Part shown: piece after piece, positions 42,870 to 52,351 of the stretch
Layout: every line of letters begins with the position of its first letter
Position numbering within the stretch: position 1 is the stretch's first letter
Source of the DNA: Lasiosphaeria ovina
Lineage: Eukaryota > Ascomycota > Sordariomycetes > Sordariales > Lasiosphaeriaceae
DNA length: 64,000 nt
Direction of reading: 5' to 3'
Assembly: GCA_033439765.1 (NCBI GenBank)
Contig: JAULSN010000009.1
Span: 1,302,001-1,366,000, forward strand
Program-made: the position numbers and the translations under genes
The notes under the pieces: generated by a model
What the model was told of the DNA's origin: nothing
Databases searched by the model: none
Seen by the model: the letters and a program-made list of their open reading frames with translations, nothing else

Positions 42870-45153
42870 TTTCCAAGCATATGTAGCCTACTGCGAGGGC
42901 TTTGTGTGCAACCTAGTCTCTTTAAAGCAGTTGCGAAAGAGAGGCTACTAGTGGAATAATTCTTAACTGTGCAGGAGAGATGGCACAGTGGTGGCCGAAC
43001 TGACTGACAAATACGGCCAATCGTTCTCGAGGACCTACCTTTGGTATACAATGCTATCTTAGTCAACTACCATGGCCGGTACAACAGCCGCACGGAGAGA
43101 GCGCCACTCACTGGCGACGGAGACCTCTGGCATCTACGGCTCGGGCACCCCGGGCCGGCTGCGTTGCAGCAGCTGCCCAGCCACTCTAGGGGGGTGAGGC
43201 TTAAGATGAGCTTCTTGAAAGGACCTACTACCGTTAAATGCGATGCCTGTACTCTCTGCAAAATAAAGGAAGACACAAGCAGGGAGCCTCGGGAGCCCAA
43301 ACTGCCTGGCGATATATGGGCGATCGACTTCATGGACATAGAGGTCAACGGCGCCGACTACGATAGGGCAATATTATTCACGGAGCGCTTTAGCGGCTAC
43401 ATCTTCCTAGTCAATATCAGTGGAAAAGAAATTGAAGAGGTCATCCTTATAGTGATTATTTACTTCCTGGGACTCATGAACACCAATACAACATCGTACC
43501 AAAGACATTCGAGTGCGATAACGAGTTGGGGAGAAGCAAGAAGGCTATTAAAGAGCTGAAGAAACGATACATTCATCTAGGACCCTATACCCCTAACACG
43601 CAGGCACGAAACGGAGGCGCGGAGAGGGCCAACGGCATTATAAAGACCAAGGCCGCCGCAATACGCACTCACACGGCTTTCAGCTTTCCTCTAGCCCTAC
43701 ATTGTTTGTACCGCAATTTACCTTCAAAACCGCACCGCGAGAAAGGTCAGCAACTAGCGATCCCCCTACGAGGTCCTCTATACCTATACCGCCGCTCAAG
43801 ACGGCGCCCCCGGAGGGCCGCCAGAGGCAAAGGCAAAAAAGAAGAATAAAAATTTATGTGAGAGAGAAAAGCAAAGTCCCCTTTTGTGTGTCTTTGTCCT
43901 GTCATTGTGTCCGGTTGTTTATTTCTTTTTTCTTTCTTTTTTGCCTCCGGCGACCCTTCGGGGGCGCCTGCGGCGGGCTGCTCGCTGCGCTCCAAAATGC
44001 CCCACGAACCCTATTGCTACAGGAAGTAGGGAGTCATTATTTTCTTCTACGTGGACGACATCGTCATCGCTTACTGGAAGGGGCACAGGGCGAAGGTTGC
44101 CAAGTCAGTGGCGGAGCTCAAACAGACCTACTCACTACAAGGGGCAGATTCCCTCTAGTGGTTCCTAGGCATTGAAGCCATCCGAGACCGCTCGAAAAGA
44201 CTGTTGTGGCTGTCTTAAGCCGCGTATATCGCCAAGCTCGAAAGACTCCTTCTTCACAGGCGCTGCCGTATTCCACCAAAAGGCCAAGACCCCCCAGTCA
44301 TTCCCAAACACCCGCCGCCAACACATATAAGGCAGAAGAAATGGCTTCTGAATCCTAGTCTTACCACAGCAGCAGAGACACAACTATACCAACGATATAC
44401 AGGCTCTCTACTATATACCACAATCATCACAAGGCCTAACGTTACTTTCGCCATCTCCAGGCTCACCCGCTTTAACCACAACCCATCTGACGAGCACCAG
44501 AACGCGGCAGACGAAGTCATTCGCTACCTTCTTAGCACAAAGAACCATACACTATAGCTCGGGGTAGTAATGCCCTCACTCTTTAGTCTAACGCTTCTTT
44601 CACAAACAACACGCTTAACCGAAAGAGCTCACAAGGCTTTGCAATCCAGGTATTCGGAGGTCTTGTGGCCTAGAGGGCCAATAAACAAACGACAGTCACG
44701 ACCTTAACAACAGAGGCGGAGCTGTTATCCCTAGCCCAGGTAGCCAAGGAAGGACTTTTCCTGAATCGCCTAATAACTGAGCTAGGCATCAAGTTCGACG
44801 ACCCTACCCTATAAGTGTGGTATGAAAACGAACAGACGAGACTGCTTGTCAACAAGGACATATATACCCTGCAGACCAGACTCAGGCATATTGACATTTA
44901 CAACCACTAGCTACGCCAAGCCGTCAATACGAAGCAAATACGCGTGGAACACATCTCCACAGCACAAATGCTTGCCGACGGCCTTACGAAGGCGCTGGCA
45001 GCAGGCTAATTCCTGGAGTTCAGAGGCATGCTCGGTCTTGTTGACATCACAACCCACCTGGAAGGAAGAGAGCTGAAGGTTATCAACGAGTCAGACCTGC
45101 AACAACTACAGAATCTCGTTGACAGGCTTGACACTGACGAGCGCAGGCTGTGA
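42870..45153 (+). pseudogene. Copia Pol remnant: integrase, RT, RNase H
   Basis: In order: FVCNLVSLKQLRKRG and DGTVVAELTDKYG (end of the protease/linker), LWHLRLGHPG plus CDACTLCKI (HHCC zinc finger), IWAIDFMDIEVNG (first integrase Asp), FECDNELG (second Asp) and NGGAERANGI (Glu). After a MITE at 43801-43995 come FFYVDDIVIA (intact RT box), LGIEAIRDRSKRLLWLS, PNVTFAISRLTRFNHNPSDE and the RNase H segment LEFRGMLGLVDITTHLEGRE, ending at TGA 45151. Stops at 44156, 44216 and 44555 are all TAG/TAA where Gln is usual. A frameshift occurs at about 43475, and the region between integrase and RT is deleted. Confidence 0.8.
43801..43995. mobile_element. palindromic MITE-like element inside Copia Pol
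   Basis: The left arm (ggcgcccccggagggccgcc, aggcaaaaaagaagaata) and right arm (tttctttcttttttgcctcc, ggcgacccttcgggggcgcc, gctcgctgcgctcc) are inverted. The centre holds gagagaaaagcaaagtcccc, the reverse of the usual family A centre (ggggactttgcttttctc). So the centre is flipped relative to 27374-27614. The outermost 25 bp of the left arm are missing. It interrupts Pol between integrase and reverse transcriptase. Confidence 0.7.
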
Positions 45154-45473
45154 GGGGGTGGCCCACAAGATTATCACCACAGGGCTCACCAGTCCCGGAA
45201 GTAAGGAAAGAATCCCACACCTCGCAAGCGAGCACCAAGAGAAAGAAGCAGCATATATAGGGCTACAAGACGAAGAAGAAACCCTCATCGCCCTCATCTC
45301 TTCATCTCTGAATGGGGTTGCGGGCTCATTATCAATACGCCTATAAGCCAAGCACAATATCTTGAGCATTCGTCAAGATACCTGTGCCAGTCCAGAGTAA
45401 TACCTTTCGTAGGACTTGAAGAGTAATTAGATATATACTAGAAAGAGATACCTACCCCTGACAACCTTACCTT
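45153..45473 (+). mobile_element. probable 3' LTR of the Copia Pol remnant
   Basis: Directly after the RNase H stop is a purine tract (aggggg) followed by TGGCCCACAAG. A TATA-like catatataggg lies at 45253. A possible end is ...CCCCTGACA at 45473. The sequence differs from the LTRs at 39113 and 48341, so Pol and the Gag at 39.4 kb may come from different elements. The 3' boundary is a guess. Confidence 0.5.
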
Positions 45474-46150
45474 TAAGATCAACACTCTTTGTTTTCTTAT
45501 CTTCGTGTCTTTTCCCTTCGTTTTCCCCTCCTATACTACCCCCTCCCCGTTTCTCCTTTCCACCTTAATCTATCCACCCCATTCTTGACAGAGATTGGAG
45601 CGTATTCTAACCTCTTCCGTCCCTCACAGCCACTTGCTCGACAAGATCCAGGCGTTAGGCAGGACAACTCTCGACAAAAAACACGGCGCCGTAAACGGCG
45701 AACCCGCTCCGACCAAGCGCCGCTTGATTGTATAATTGGCCAAAGACAACCGCCATCCCCCCTCTTTTTCGCTCTATTTTATTTGATTTTGTTTATTACT
45801 GTTGGAGAAACCCCCCGTGGCACAGCATCCACCCCTCGCCGCTCTGCTTCATCCCTTATCACCGGCCTCCCCGTTTCCTTGGCCATAACGGAATGACTAC
45901 CAAGGGGCTTTACATGACGCCACGCCACTCACCGCGTACATAACAAACGATATACATTGTGATGATACCCCCCTTTCCCCTTTTTTCCTTGGTCTTTTTC
46001 CTTAGCTCCTTGGCTAGCTTGTATGGCCAGTGGGGCTAATCGACCTCGATACGAGATTCATTATGGAATGGGGGAACCATTGTCAAGTGTACCGCGAGGG
46101 CGTGAATATGGGAATAGCGTTTAGGGGAATGGTGTTTTGGGGTTGATGGG
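45474..46150. other. no gene recognised
   Basis: Pyrimidine-rich sequence with overlapping frames. No motif is recognised. Confidence 0.3.
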
Positions 46151-46259
46151 TTTTGTTTCACGACTATATGTCCATTTATATGGTGTACGGATGGATACAT
46201 CTTATGCTACTTAACATTAGCGGAGCGCCGCAAGGAAGGAGGCACACTATGCTCACGCT

Positions 46260-46920
46260 GCCACCGACACCAGACTCACGGTGGAAGCCAACGGCAGCCA
46301 CGGTAGAAGCAGACAAGGCCTACCAAAAAGCCAACGGCAGGAACCGCCAAAGAGAATTCCCCACACGCGGCTCCACCGGACTCGCCGCGAGTCGACGACG
46401 GAGCGGTCGGCCGCCCTCGACTTCGAGGTCCACACAGACCTCCTCGCGCTTTGCTTCAGAGAGAGAAAGACGAGGAGGAGAAGAAAAAGAAGCAGTAAGC
46501 CGAGGCGGACGCACAGACCCGGGAGGTGAAGGGAAAAGAAGAACGAGAGCGGAAGCGCAAGGAAGAGGAGGAGAGTGAGAAGGAGAAGGAAAGGCTTCGC
46601 GTCGAGGAAGAGTCCAAGCGCCTAGCCGAAGAAGAAGCCAAACGTCGCGCCGAGGCCGAAGCTAAACAACGAAAGGAGGAAGATGGGCGCAAACAAAAAG
46701 AATAAGAAGAACGAAAGCAACGAGAACAGCGCGAGCAAGAAGAGCGCAAGCAGCGCGAGGACGCCAACTTGATAGCCCCGGCTGACCCGCCCTCGCCTCC
46801 ATCGGCCAAGCTGACACGGGCTCTCTTCGCCTTCCTACCCACCTTCCACAACGGCGAAGAAGACAGCGAAATCGACGGCGGCAATGGAGAGGTGGAAACC
46901 TCCTTTGGCCAGGGTAACAT
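46260..46920 (+). pseudogene. Glu/Lys/Arg-rich coiled-coil remnant
   Basis: Joining frames across several shifts gives a long charged helix (EERERKRKEEEE-like; RLRVEEESKRLAEEEAKRRA; EAEAKQRKEEDGRKQKE, stop, EERKQREQREQEERKQRED). It then reads NLIAPADPPSPPSAKLTRAL, FAFLPTFHNGEEDSEIDGGN and GEVETSFGQG before a GTAACA. The end looks like an exon boundary. The parent protein is unknown. Frame breaks at about 46495 and 46705 make it a pseudogene in this form. Confidence 0.4.
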
Positions 46921-47573
46921 ACCTCTCTCCCTCTCACTCTCTCTCAATCTCTCATCTACACCCCTCTCGACACCCTGCTGAGCACAACTTCGTGTTCACC
47001 ACCGCCGTCAACAACCCGAAAGAAATTGAGGAAGAAGGAGAGATTAAAAGGCTTGAAATGCACCTGAAAGTCAGAAGAAGCTGAAGGAAAAGTAGGAGAC
47101 AGTTGCACATGTCAACATGCATAGAATACACGTCAGGAGGCATTGAATGAAGCCTCCACGGAAAGGGGGCAGAGGCATTGAGCACTGCAGGGCAAAAAGG
47201 ATACACTTGCAACCCCGGTGCGGAGATTATAAGTGTATCATGACCCTAAGAAGGAATTGAACCTCGTACCTCCCGAAAGGAATCAGGTGTACAGACCCTA
47301 CACCACCAGGACAGAGGTCCAAGGCTTTGAGGCCGAGATTGGAAGGAACAAGGGACAATATAACGTGGTTGAGGCATTAAGAAAGGAAGTTGGGACCACC
47401 AGGAAGGTGTGTGTGGAAGATTTGGAGGGCAGCCGCAGGGCCGGAGCCCGATAAAACCCATTTTGGGCGGGCGGGCAGGAACCCCTGAGTTGAGCCTCAA
47501 CACCAAGAAAAACATCACCACTTGGTAAACACTGGCTTCAGGCACCTGCCTGTGTGCAGGCCTGAGGGGGATG
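46921..47573. other. probable retroelement internal remnant
   Basis: The stretch ends in a purine tract immediately before the LTR at 47574, so its right part should belong to that retroelement. No gag or pol motif is recognisable. On the minus strand, tggtgtaggg and ggttcaattcc (about 47315-47255) resemble Pol III A and B boxes at tRNA spacing, without a pairable acceptor stem. Confidence 0.35.
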
Positions 47574-48337
47574 TGTCGGAAGAAGCCGAGGCTTCTACAT
47601 GAGTGGCGCACCTACTAAGCCGCCGGGCTCGAGCGGACGCCGAACGGCGAGTCAACGGGCAACATGGGTAAAGTCACGCAGGGCGAGGTAATCGGACTAG
47701 CCGGTATTAGTCTCGGCGGCAATGTTGACGTTTCATAAGGTCGCTGCTGCTGCCAAGACGATGCACATGGGGAACAACATGTCGCTAAGTAGTCCCAATA
47801 TGCCCATCCTCCACGGAGGGCCAAGCCCCGTTAATGGCGCCATGAATATCCCCGCCGCCTGCCCGAAGTCCTTTGTCAGCCCACCCAAACATGGCAAGCC
47901 CCGTGTCGGAGTCCAGGGTTCAAGCCTCCGATTTGAAAGAGTCATTTCAACAAGGCTTGATGGCACAAGTTCGATGCTCCACGTAGGTAGCTCGTTGGGA
48001 ATAATGGATTCTGGATTAAGATTTTCTTATGGGATAGAGTGATGGATAGGCAAGGAGCGTTTTGCTGAGATTCCCTTTTTCCATTTCCATTTATTTTGCT
48101 TTCTTTCTTTTCCTTTTGACTCCTACCTCTTTCATCATCGTCACAGGAGACATGCTATGATAAGGATTCGGTGAGGGTTCATATTGGTGGCCGTCCTGTT
48201 GGCAACTCTGTGGCATAGTTCAAAGACGACCCCGAGTAAGCATACAAAGTAGGGTATCTAGGCTACGCCCACCTTTCTTTCTTCTTCCTGATACAAGCAC
48301 TCTTTTACTCACTTTCTACGTGCCGTTGTACGTGACA
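47574..48337 (+). mobile_element. LTR interrupted by a 584-bp insertion
   Basis: 47574-47624 matches the first 51 bp of the LTR at 39113 (tgtcggaagaagccgagg, cacctactaagccgcc) and 48209-48337 matches the rest (tgtggcatagttcaaagacg to tacgtgaca). Together they make 180 bp, against 179 bp in the uninterrupted copy. The 584 bp between (47625-48208) are absent there, so they are an insertion. No target duplication is obvious at the junctions. Confidence 0.75.
47625..48208. other. 584-bp insertion, possible gene fragment
   Basis: Within the interrupted LTR. A minus frame (47966-47733) reads LPCLGGLTKDFGQAAGIFMA and GLGPPWRMGILGLLSDMLFP then MCIVLAAAATL, hydrophobic enough to be a membrane-protein piece. 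The opposite strand is also open, so coding status is unsure. No transposon ends were recognised. Confidence 0.35.
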
Positions 48338-48340
48338 CCT

Positions 48341-48568
48341 TGTCATGGTCGTTCAGGGACTTCAGGGGGAGGCGTCACGTGAGGGGCACGTGACCCGTGC
48401 TGATACCCGCTAAAGGGGTTAGGAGGCCCACCTGGGGCTCAGGGACGCACGGGCTCTCGGCCGTGCGTACATAAGGAGGAACGGGCTTGCAGAGACTGCG
48501 CTGCGAGCTAGAGATTAGTGCTGCATACCAATACCACCTAGCCTTTGTTGCCTCTGCCACTCTCGACA
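48341..48568 (-). mobile_element. 3' LTR of a Copia element, minus strand
   Basis: In minus orientation it begins TGTCGAGAGTGGCAGAGG and ends ACGACCATGACA. The purine tract gggacaaggg precedes it, as expected upstream of a 3' LTR. A close copy lies at 61080-61309. Both keep the same 20 bp of upstream sequence (gtctttgggacaag). It begins only three bases beyond the previous LTR. Confidence 0.8.
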
Positions 48569-49124
48569 CCCTTGTCCCAAAGACGCTTACGTGGATACTA
48601 TGCTTGTTACGCTTGTACTCCTTTTGAAGAGGGTATGCGCGTGCTCCGTAGGCATAGATACCGGTCCAGGTTGGCTTCAACTCTGTGTTGACGTTGGCGA
48701 GCCTCTTCGGGTCGAACCACCGGTATTGTGCATTCATCCAGGCATGGATCACTTCGTACGGTGTTTTCCAGCCGTGGGCTTGTGAGGGCGAGATGTTGTG
48801 CAGGAAGGCGGCTGATTTCGAAGCTTCAGGCCAAAGGGGCTCTGGCAGCCGTGAGGCTATCATGATGGTCCTGGTTTTCGTCTCGATCGGGCCTCCTGCC
48901 CTCTCCCCGCCTCCATTTGGTTCTGGTGTGCTTGCGGGGGTTCTTTCGATGTCGATGCCTTCGTCGTTGGCCCAGTCTTGGAGGCGGGATAGCTTCTGGT
49001 CGTTTAGGTTGACCAACGACCTTTCGTTGTCAATCCTGATCTTGCAAATGGCTAGGCCATATTGCCCCTTGGCCCAGGCTTCACATCTGATGATTATATC
49101 CACCGAGTGATCTTTCTTGGCCAT
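48569..49124 (-). pseudogene. Copia integrase fragment fused to its LTR
   Basis: A 249-codon open frame (49124-48375) reads IRIDNERSLVNLN (second catalytic Asp), WANDEGIDIERTPASTPEPN, GGGERAGGPIETKTRTIMIA (catalytic Glu) and PEASKSAAFLHNISPSQAHG, with WKTPYEVIHAWMN after it. It then runs with no RT or RNase H through KHSIHVSVFGT into the LTR. So most of Pol has been deleted between integrase and the 3' LTR. Upstream (49320-49125) the integrase continues in other frames. The frame itself has no internal stop, unusual for this window. Confidence 0.75.
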
Positions 49125-49334
49125 CGAGAAGACCCAGATCCCGCCTGCAGGGTATCCTCGGCATGTACTCCATCGAGGGTGAAAAGGAAGCCCCCGCCAT
49201 TATCGAGTGGACCGAAGGACGGTGGAGTTCCCCGAGAGGGATAGAAGAAAAAGCACCTTTCCATAGTATGTAGAAGAATGAAGGTGCAAGTTGACATGGA
49301 AGATTTAGCGTAGTCGAGCATGTCATTGACGTAT

Positions 49335-50085
49335 TGCGGGCCCCACAGCAGTCGCTGGCCTAAGCCAATGATGCCGTTGGAAGAGGAGATCAGGGCGGTC
49401 AGAATGGTATGTTAGAAGTGAGGATTGAAGGAATGGTGGCCAGGTTGATATTGAAGACTTACCACGCGTGGTCAAGGCCTTCGTGGGGAGGTTGTGGGCC
49501 CCATAGCATAACATTCTGCCCGTCTCGATCTCTTCTTCCCCACGGTATTATTGGCTTAGGCCTGTGATCACTGTGGTGCCCACAATATACCAATGAAGGT
49601 CTCGGCTACGGCAAACTTGCCACTCCAGCCTTAAATCTCACACGCAGACTAGTAATGACGACCCAAATCCTGCCCTTTAGACACTTCCATCATCAAGTCT
49701 CTAAACGGTAGCATTTGGGTCGTCATTGGCAGTCTGTGTGTACATGAATGTAGGCTGAAGTTGGAGTGGCAAATTTGCCGTAGGCGGGGCCTTCATTGGT
49801 AGGTTGTGGTCTCCACAGTAATCACAGGCCTAAGCCACTAATACCGTTGGGAAGAAGAAACCGAGGCGGTCAGAAAGGTATGCTGGAGGTGAGTATTGAA
49901 GGAATGGTTGGATTGTTGATGAAGGATGAAAGAAGTGTGGGAAAAGGAGAGAGGGTAGCTCCCTATATATACACAAAAAACCACACACATGCAAAAACTT
50001 GCACATGTTCCAAAAACAAGCCCTACAGGCTAGTTGGCCTTATTTTCCTTCGCAGGCTGGAGAAGATCCAAGGTGGGGCGTAATA
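49335..50085. mobile_element. cluster of three LTR copies, two forming an inverted pair
   Basis: Copy a (49335-49445, minus, truncated), copy b (49507-49584, plus, 3' part only) and copy c (49805-50085, minus, complete: TATTACGCCCC to CCACA) belong to the LTR family at 12604. Copies b and c face each other. The sequence between them (49585-49804) is itself an inverted repeat: caatgaaggtctcggctacg, gcaaacttgccactcc and aatgacgacccaaatcctgc reappear inverted about 100 bp later. So two 5' element ends are joined head to head. Copy c has a TATA-like tatatataggg. Confidence 0.7.
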
Positions 50086-50144
50086 TTTTTCACGAAGGTT
50101 ACACCACGGCACGGCGTGAGTCTTCTCGGTGTACGTGTCACCGA

Positions 50145-50484
50145 TGTGATTCACTTTCCCCTTTCCCCCAGCATCAATAGGCAGAAAGCCATTGCAACGA
50201 GTTCTCGACAGCCACTACCACCCTACACCGAGCCACACAAGACTGACCACGTTTACGATCTACGTGAGAGTGGCAGCATCAATAGGCAGCGATAGCCTAC
50301 GAACGAACCGGAACGCCGAGGCTCACACAGACCTCCTAATGGCATTCGCAGCTCACCCACTTCCACTTCCGGCCCAGCCCGGACGCCATCACGGCAGCTG
50401 CGCGAGTGACAAGGAGGTAAGGGGGAGGGGAGGGGACGAAGTGGGGGTGCATTTGATTCCATTCCAATTCTCTTTTTGGATTGC
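50145..50484 (+). repeat. family B dispersed repeat
   Basis: It is the inverted partner of 22314-22640. Landmarks are tcaataggcagaaagccatt, ccacgtttacgatctacgtg, cctaatggcattcgcag, gacgaagtgggggtgcattt and ttccattccaattctctttt. Confidence 0.65.
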
Positions 50485-50659
50485 GTCGTAGGTAAACAAG
50501 ACTACCTGACCACGCTACATCCCGAGACGATGGACTCACTCTTGCTAACTACCTCCTAGGGGACGACTGTTGAAGATTTGAAGCTTCCGTGAGAGGGATT
50601 CGAAGGAACTGTGTTTGTTGCCGGCGCTTGGAGCCGGGGCACGCAGGCAAGGAAACACA

Positions 50660-51150
50660 GGGGGGGGCCACCTAAGGCAAGACACACGCATAAGAGGACT
50701 TTGCTTCTTTCTCTCTCTCTCTCTCTCTTTCTCCCTCTCTCTCTCTCTCTCTCTCCCTCTCTCTCCCTCTCACTAGGTGGGAAGGAAAACATGTGTGCGA
50801 GGCAATGTAAGGTAGTAAGTAAGGTAGTAGGCCTCTCCAACTCTGTCTCTATCTCTTCGTGGCCTGCCCTGCCTGCCTGCCTGCCTGCCTGTGTTTGTGT
50901 GTGTGTGCATTTTGCGTTTTAGTCGGCAACGCAATGGCGGACGGGCATAGCACAGATTTCGAGCGTAGCGAGCAGCCTGCCGCAGGCACCCCGGGAGGGC
51001 CGCTGCAAAGAAGAAAGAAAAAAGAAATAAACCACCGCGGCACTGGGACAGGACAAAGGGCAAGGCATTTGCATTTCTCTCTCACACACACACTGGGCAG
51101 GAAGGAAAACATATAGATAAGACAATTGTAAGGTAGTAAGGTAAGGAGAA
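50660..51150 (+). repeat. two adjoining family A copies
   Basis: Copy one (about 50660-50915) has ggactttgcttctttctctc, a long CT run, gtgggaaggaaaacatgtgt, gcctctccaactctgtctct and a cctgcctg run. It is joined to copy two (50916-51150), which starts ttttagtcggcaacgcaatg and gatttcgagcgtagcgagca, with aaataaaccaccgcggcact, gacaggacaaagggcaaggc and aaggaaaacatatag. This pair shows how the palindromic arm and the CT-rich part are linked in one unit. Confidence 0.7.
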
Positions 51151-51239
51151 GCTCAGAAAACCAGGAGATTCGGGAGTTTGTTCGGTCAATCGAGGCTATG
51201 TACGATGCAGCTACATAGTCCATCTTTTTCTTTCCGAGG

Positions 51240-51825
51240 GAGAGAATATGGGTAAATGGGCAGCGAAAGTCCAGGTAGTAGTCGCCGCTACTCTCGACCG
51301 AGCCTCCTTCACTCTCCCCTACGGCACGGCCAGACGTCTCGTGCCGCCCGGCTTCTTCAAGTACGCCTTTAGGGTGCCGTCGAATGCGCCGAGGAGAAAG
51401 TGGCCGTCTAGGTGATGTGAGGGCCGTTGGGCGGTGGTGCGGGTGAGGGTGAGGCGGGTTGGCCGTGTAAATGTCGGCCCTGCCAACGACAGTTTAGCGA
51501 AAGCGGCGCAAAAGGATGTGGTGAGAAAGCTCGGGCTAGGAAGCGTCTTACGCAGTCTCCGACAGGTCTGGAGGATGGCCGAAGTAAAAGTGGACAGGAA
51601 ACTCAAAGTCTTGTATTTGGCGATAAGGTCCGCGCATTTTTTGATAATCTTCTTTGATATGCGCCAGACTTCATGGTTGCATGGATTTTTGAGTAGCGGG
51701 TCGTTTTTGTGTAGGGCCTGTGCCACTTGCTCTCGCTCTGTTTCGTTCCAGTCGCTCGGGGCGCGTTTTGCAACGAGGTTACGGGCGTCGGTAAGACGCT
51801 CCTCCGCTGATGTGGGTGGTTTCAT
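51240..51825 (-). pseudogene. chimeric frame: unknown N-terminus plus SWD2-like piece
   Basis: A 168-codon open frame from ATG 51825 starts MKPPTSAEERLTDARNLVAK, with EREQVAQALHKNDPLLKNPC (a small helical protein I do not recognise). After a low-complexity middle it ends HLDGHFLLGAFDGTLKAYLK and KPGGTRRLAVP. The last part, with SVESSGD continuing in the next frame, matches the mid-region of SWD2-type WD40 proteins. It is exactly the segment missing from the remnant at 11820-12136. The two halves have no reason to belong together, so the frame is most likely a fortuitous fusion. Confidence 0.5.
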
Positions 51826-52351
51826 TATTCGTTCCCCTCCTCTCTCGACGAGGTGCCTGGAGGTTCAGCCTGGCTTCTCCGCACGTGGGATTGGTGTGGT
51901 TGGCGATACGGCCGATGGGATGCATGGCTTGGCTCGGCTTGGTAAAAACCCGGTTCTTGCTCTAGTGTACTCGGCTCCACACACGCGAACTTTGAACGGC
52001 CCACACTGCGCACGCAATCAACTGCTTCCAAAACTGGGGTGTGTAAGCAAGCCGTAAACAAGCCGCAACAGGGGCCGTAACATGCACACCCTATTTTTGG
52101 AGGCAGTTTGACCCTGCTGCATGTAGATTCCGCACACTCCAATGTAAGCTTCACTGTCCTCGTCTGTCGCGATTCAGGATGGGCCGGCCATAGACATGGT
52201 GCACTGTCGCGATGGGCCGGTCATCTATGGACATGGTGTCCTGCCCTGCCCATAAGAGGGGCCAACCACTTCCCTTCCCTGATCAGCCGTCATTCTCTCT
52301 CAACATCAGCCAACCCAAGCAAGCAATAGCCACGCCATTCTCTCTCTCAAG
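51826..52351 (+). promoter_or_regulatory. upstream region of the glutamine-rich gene
   Basis: Two copies of gatgggccgg(c/t)cat (52179 and 52211), each followed within a few bases by (c/t)atggacatggt-type sequence, form a 32-bp spaced direct repeat. A CT-rich leader (ttctctctcaa) precedes the ATG at 52352. Also contains tgccggtcat-like GC motifs but no clear TATA box. Confidence 0.4.

Noticed and set aside
39113..45473. One full-length Copia element with 5' LTR, Gag, Pol and 3' LTR
   Set aside because: The LTR before Gag (39113) and the sequence after RNase H (45159 onwards) do not match, so they probably belong to different elements.
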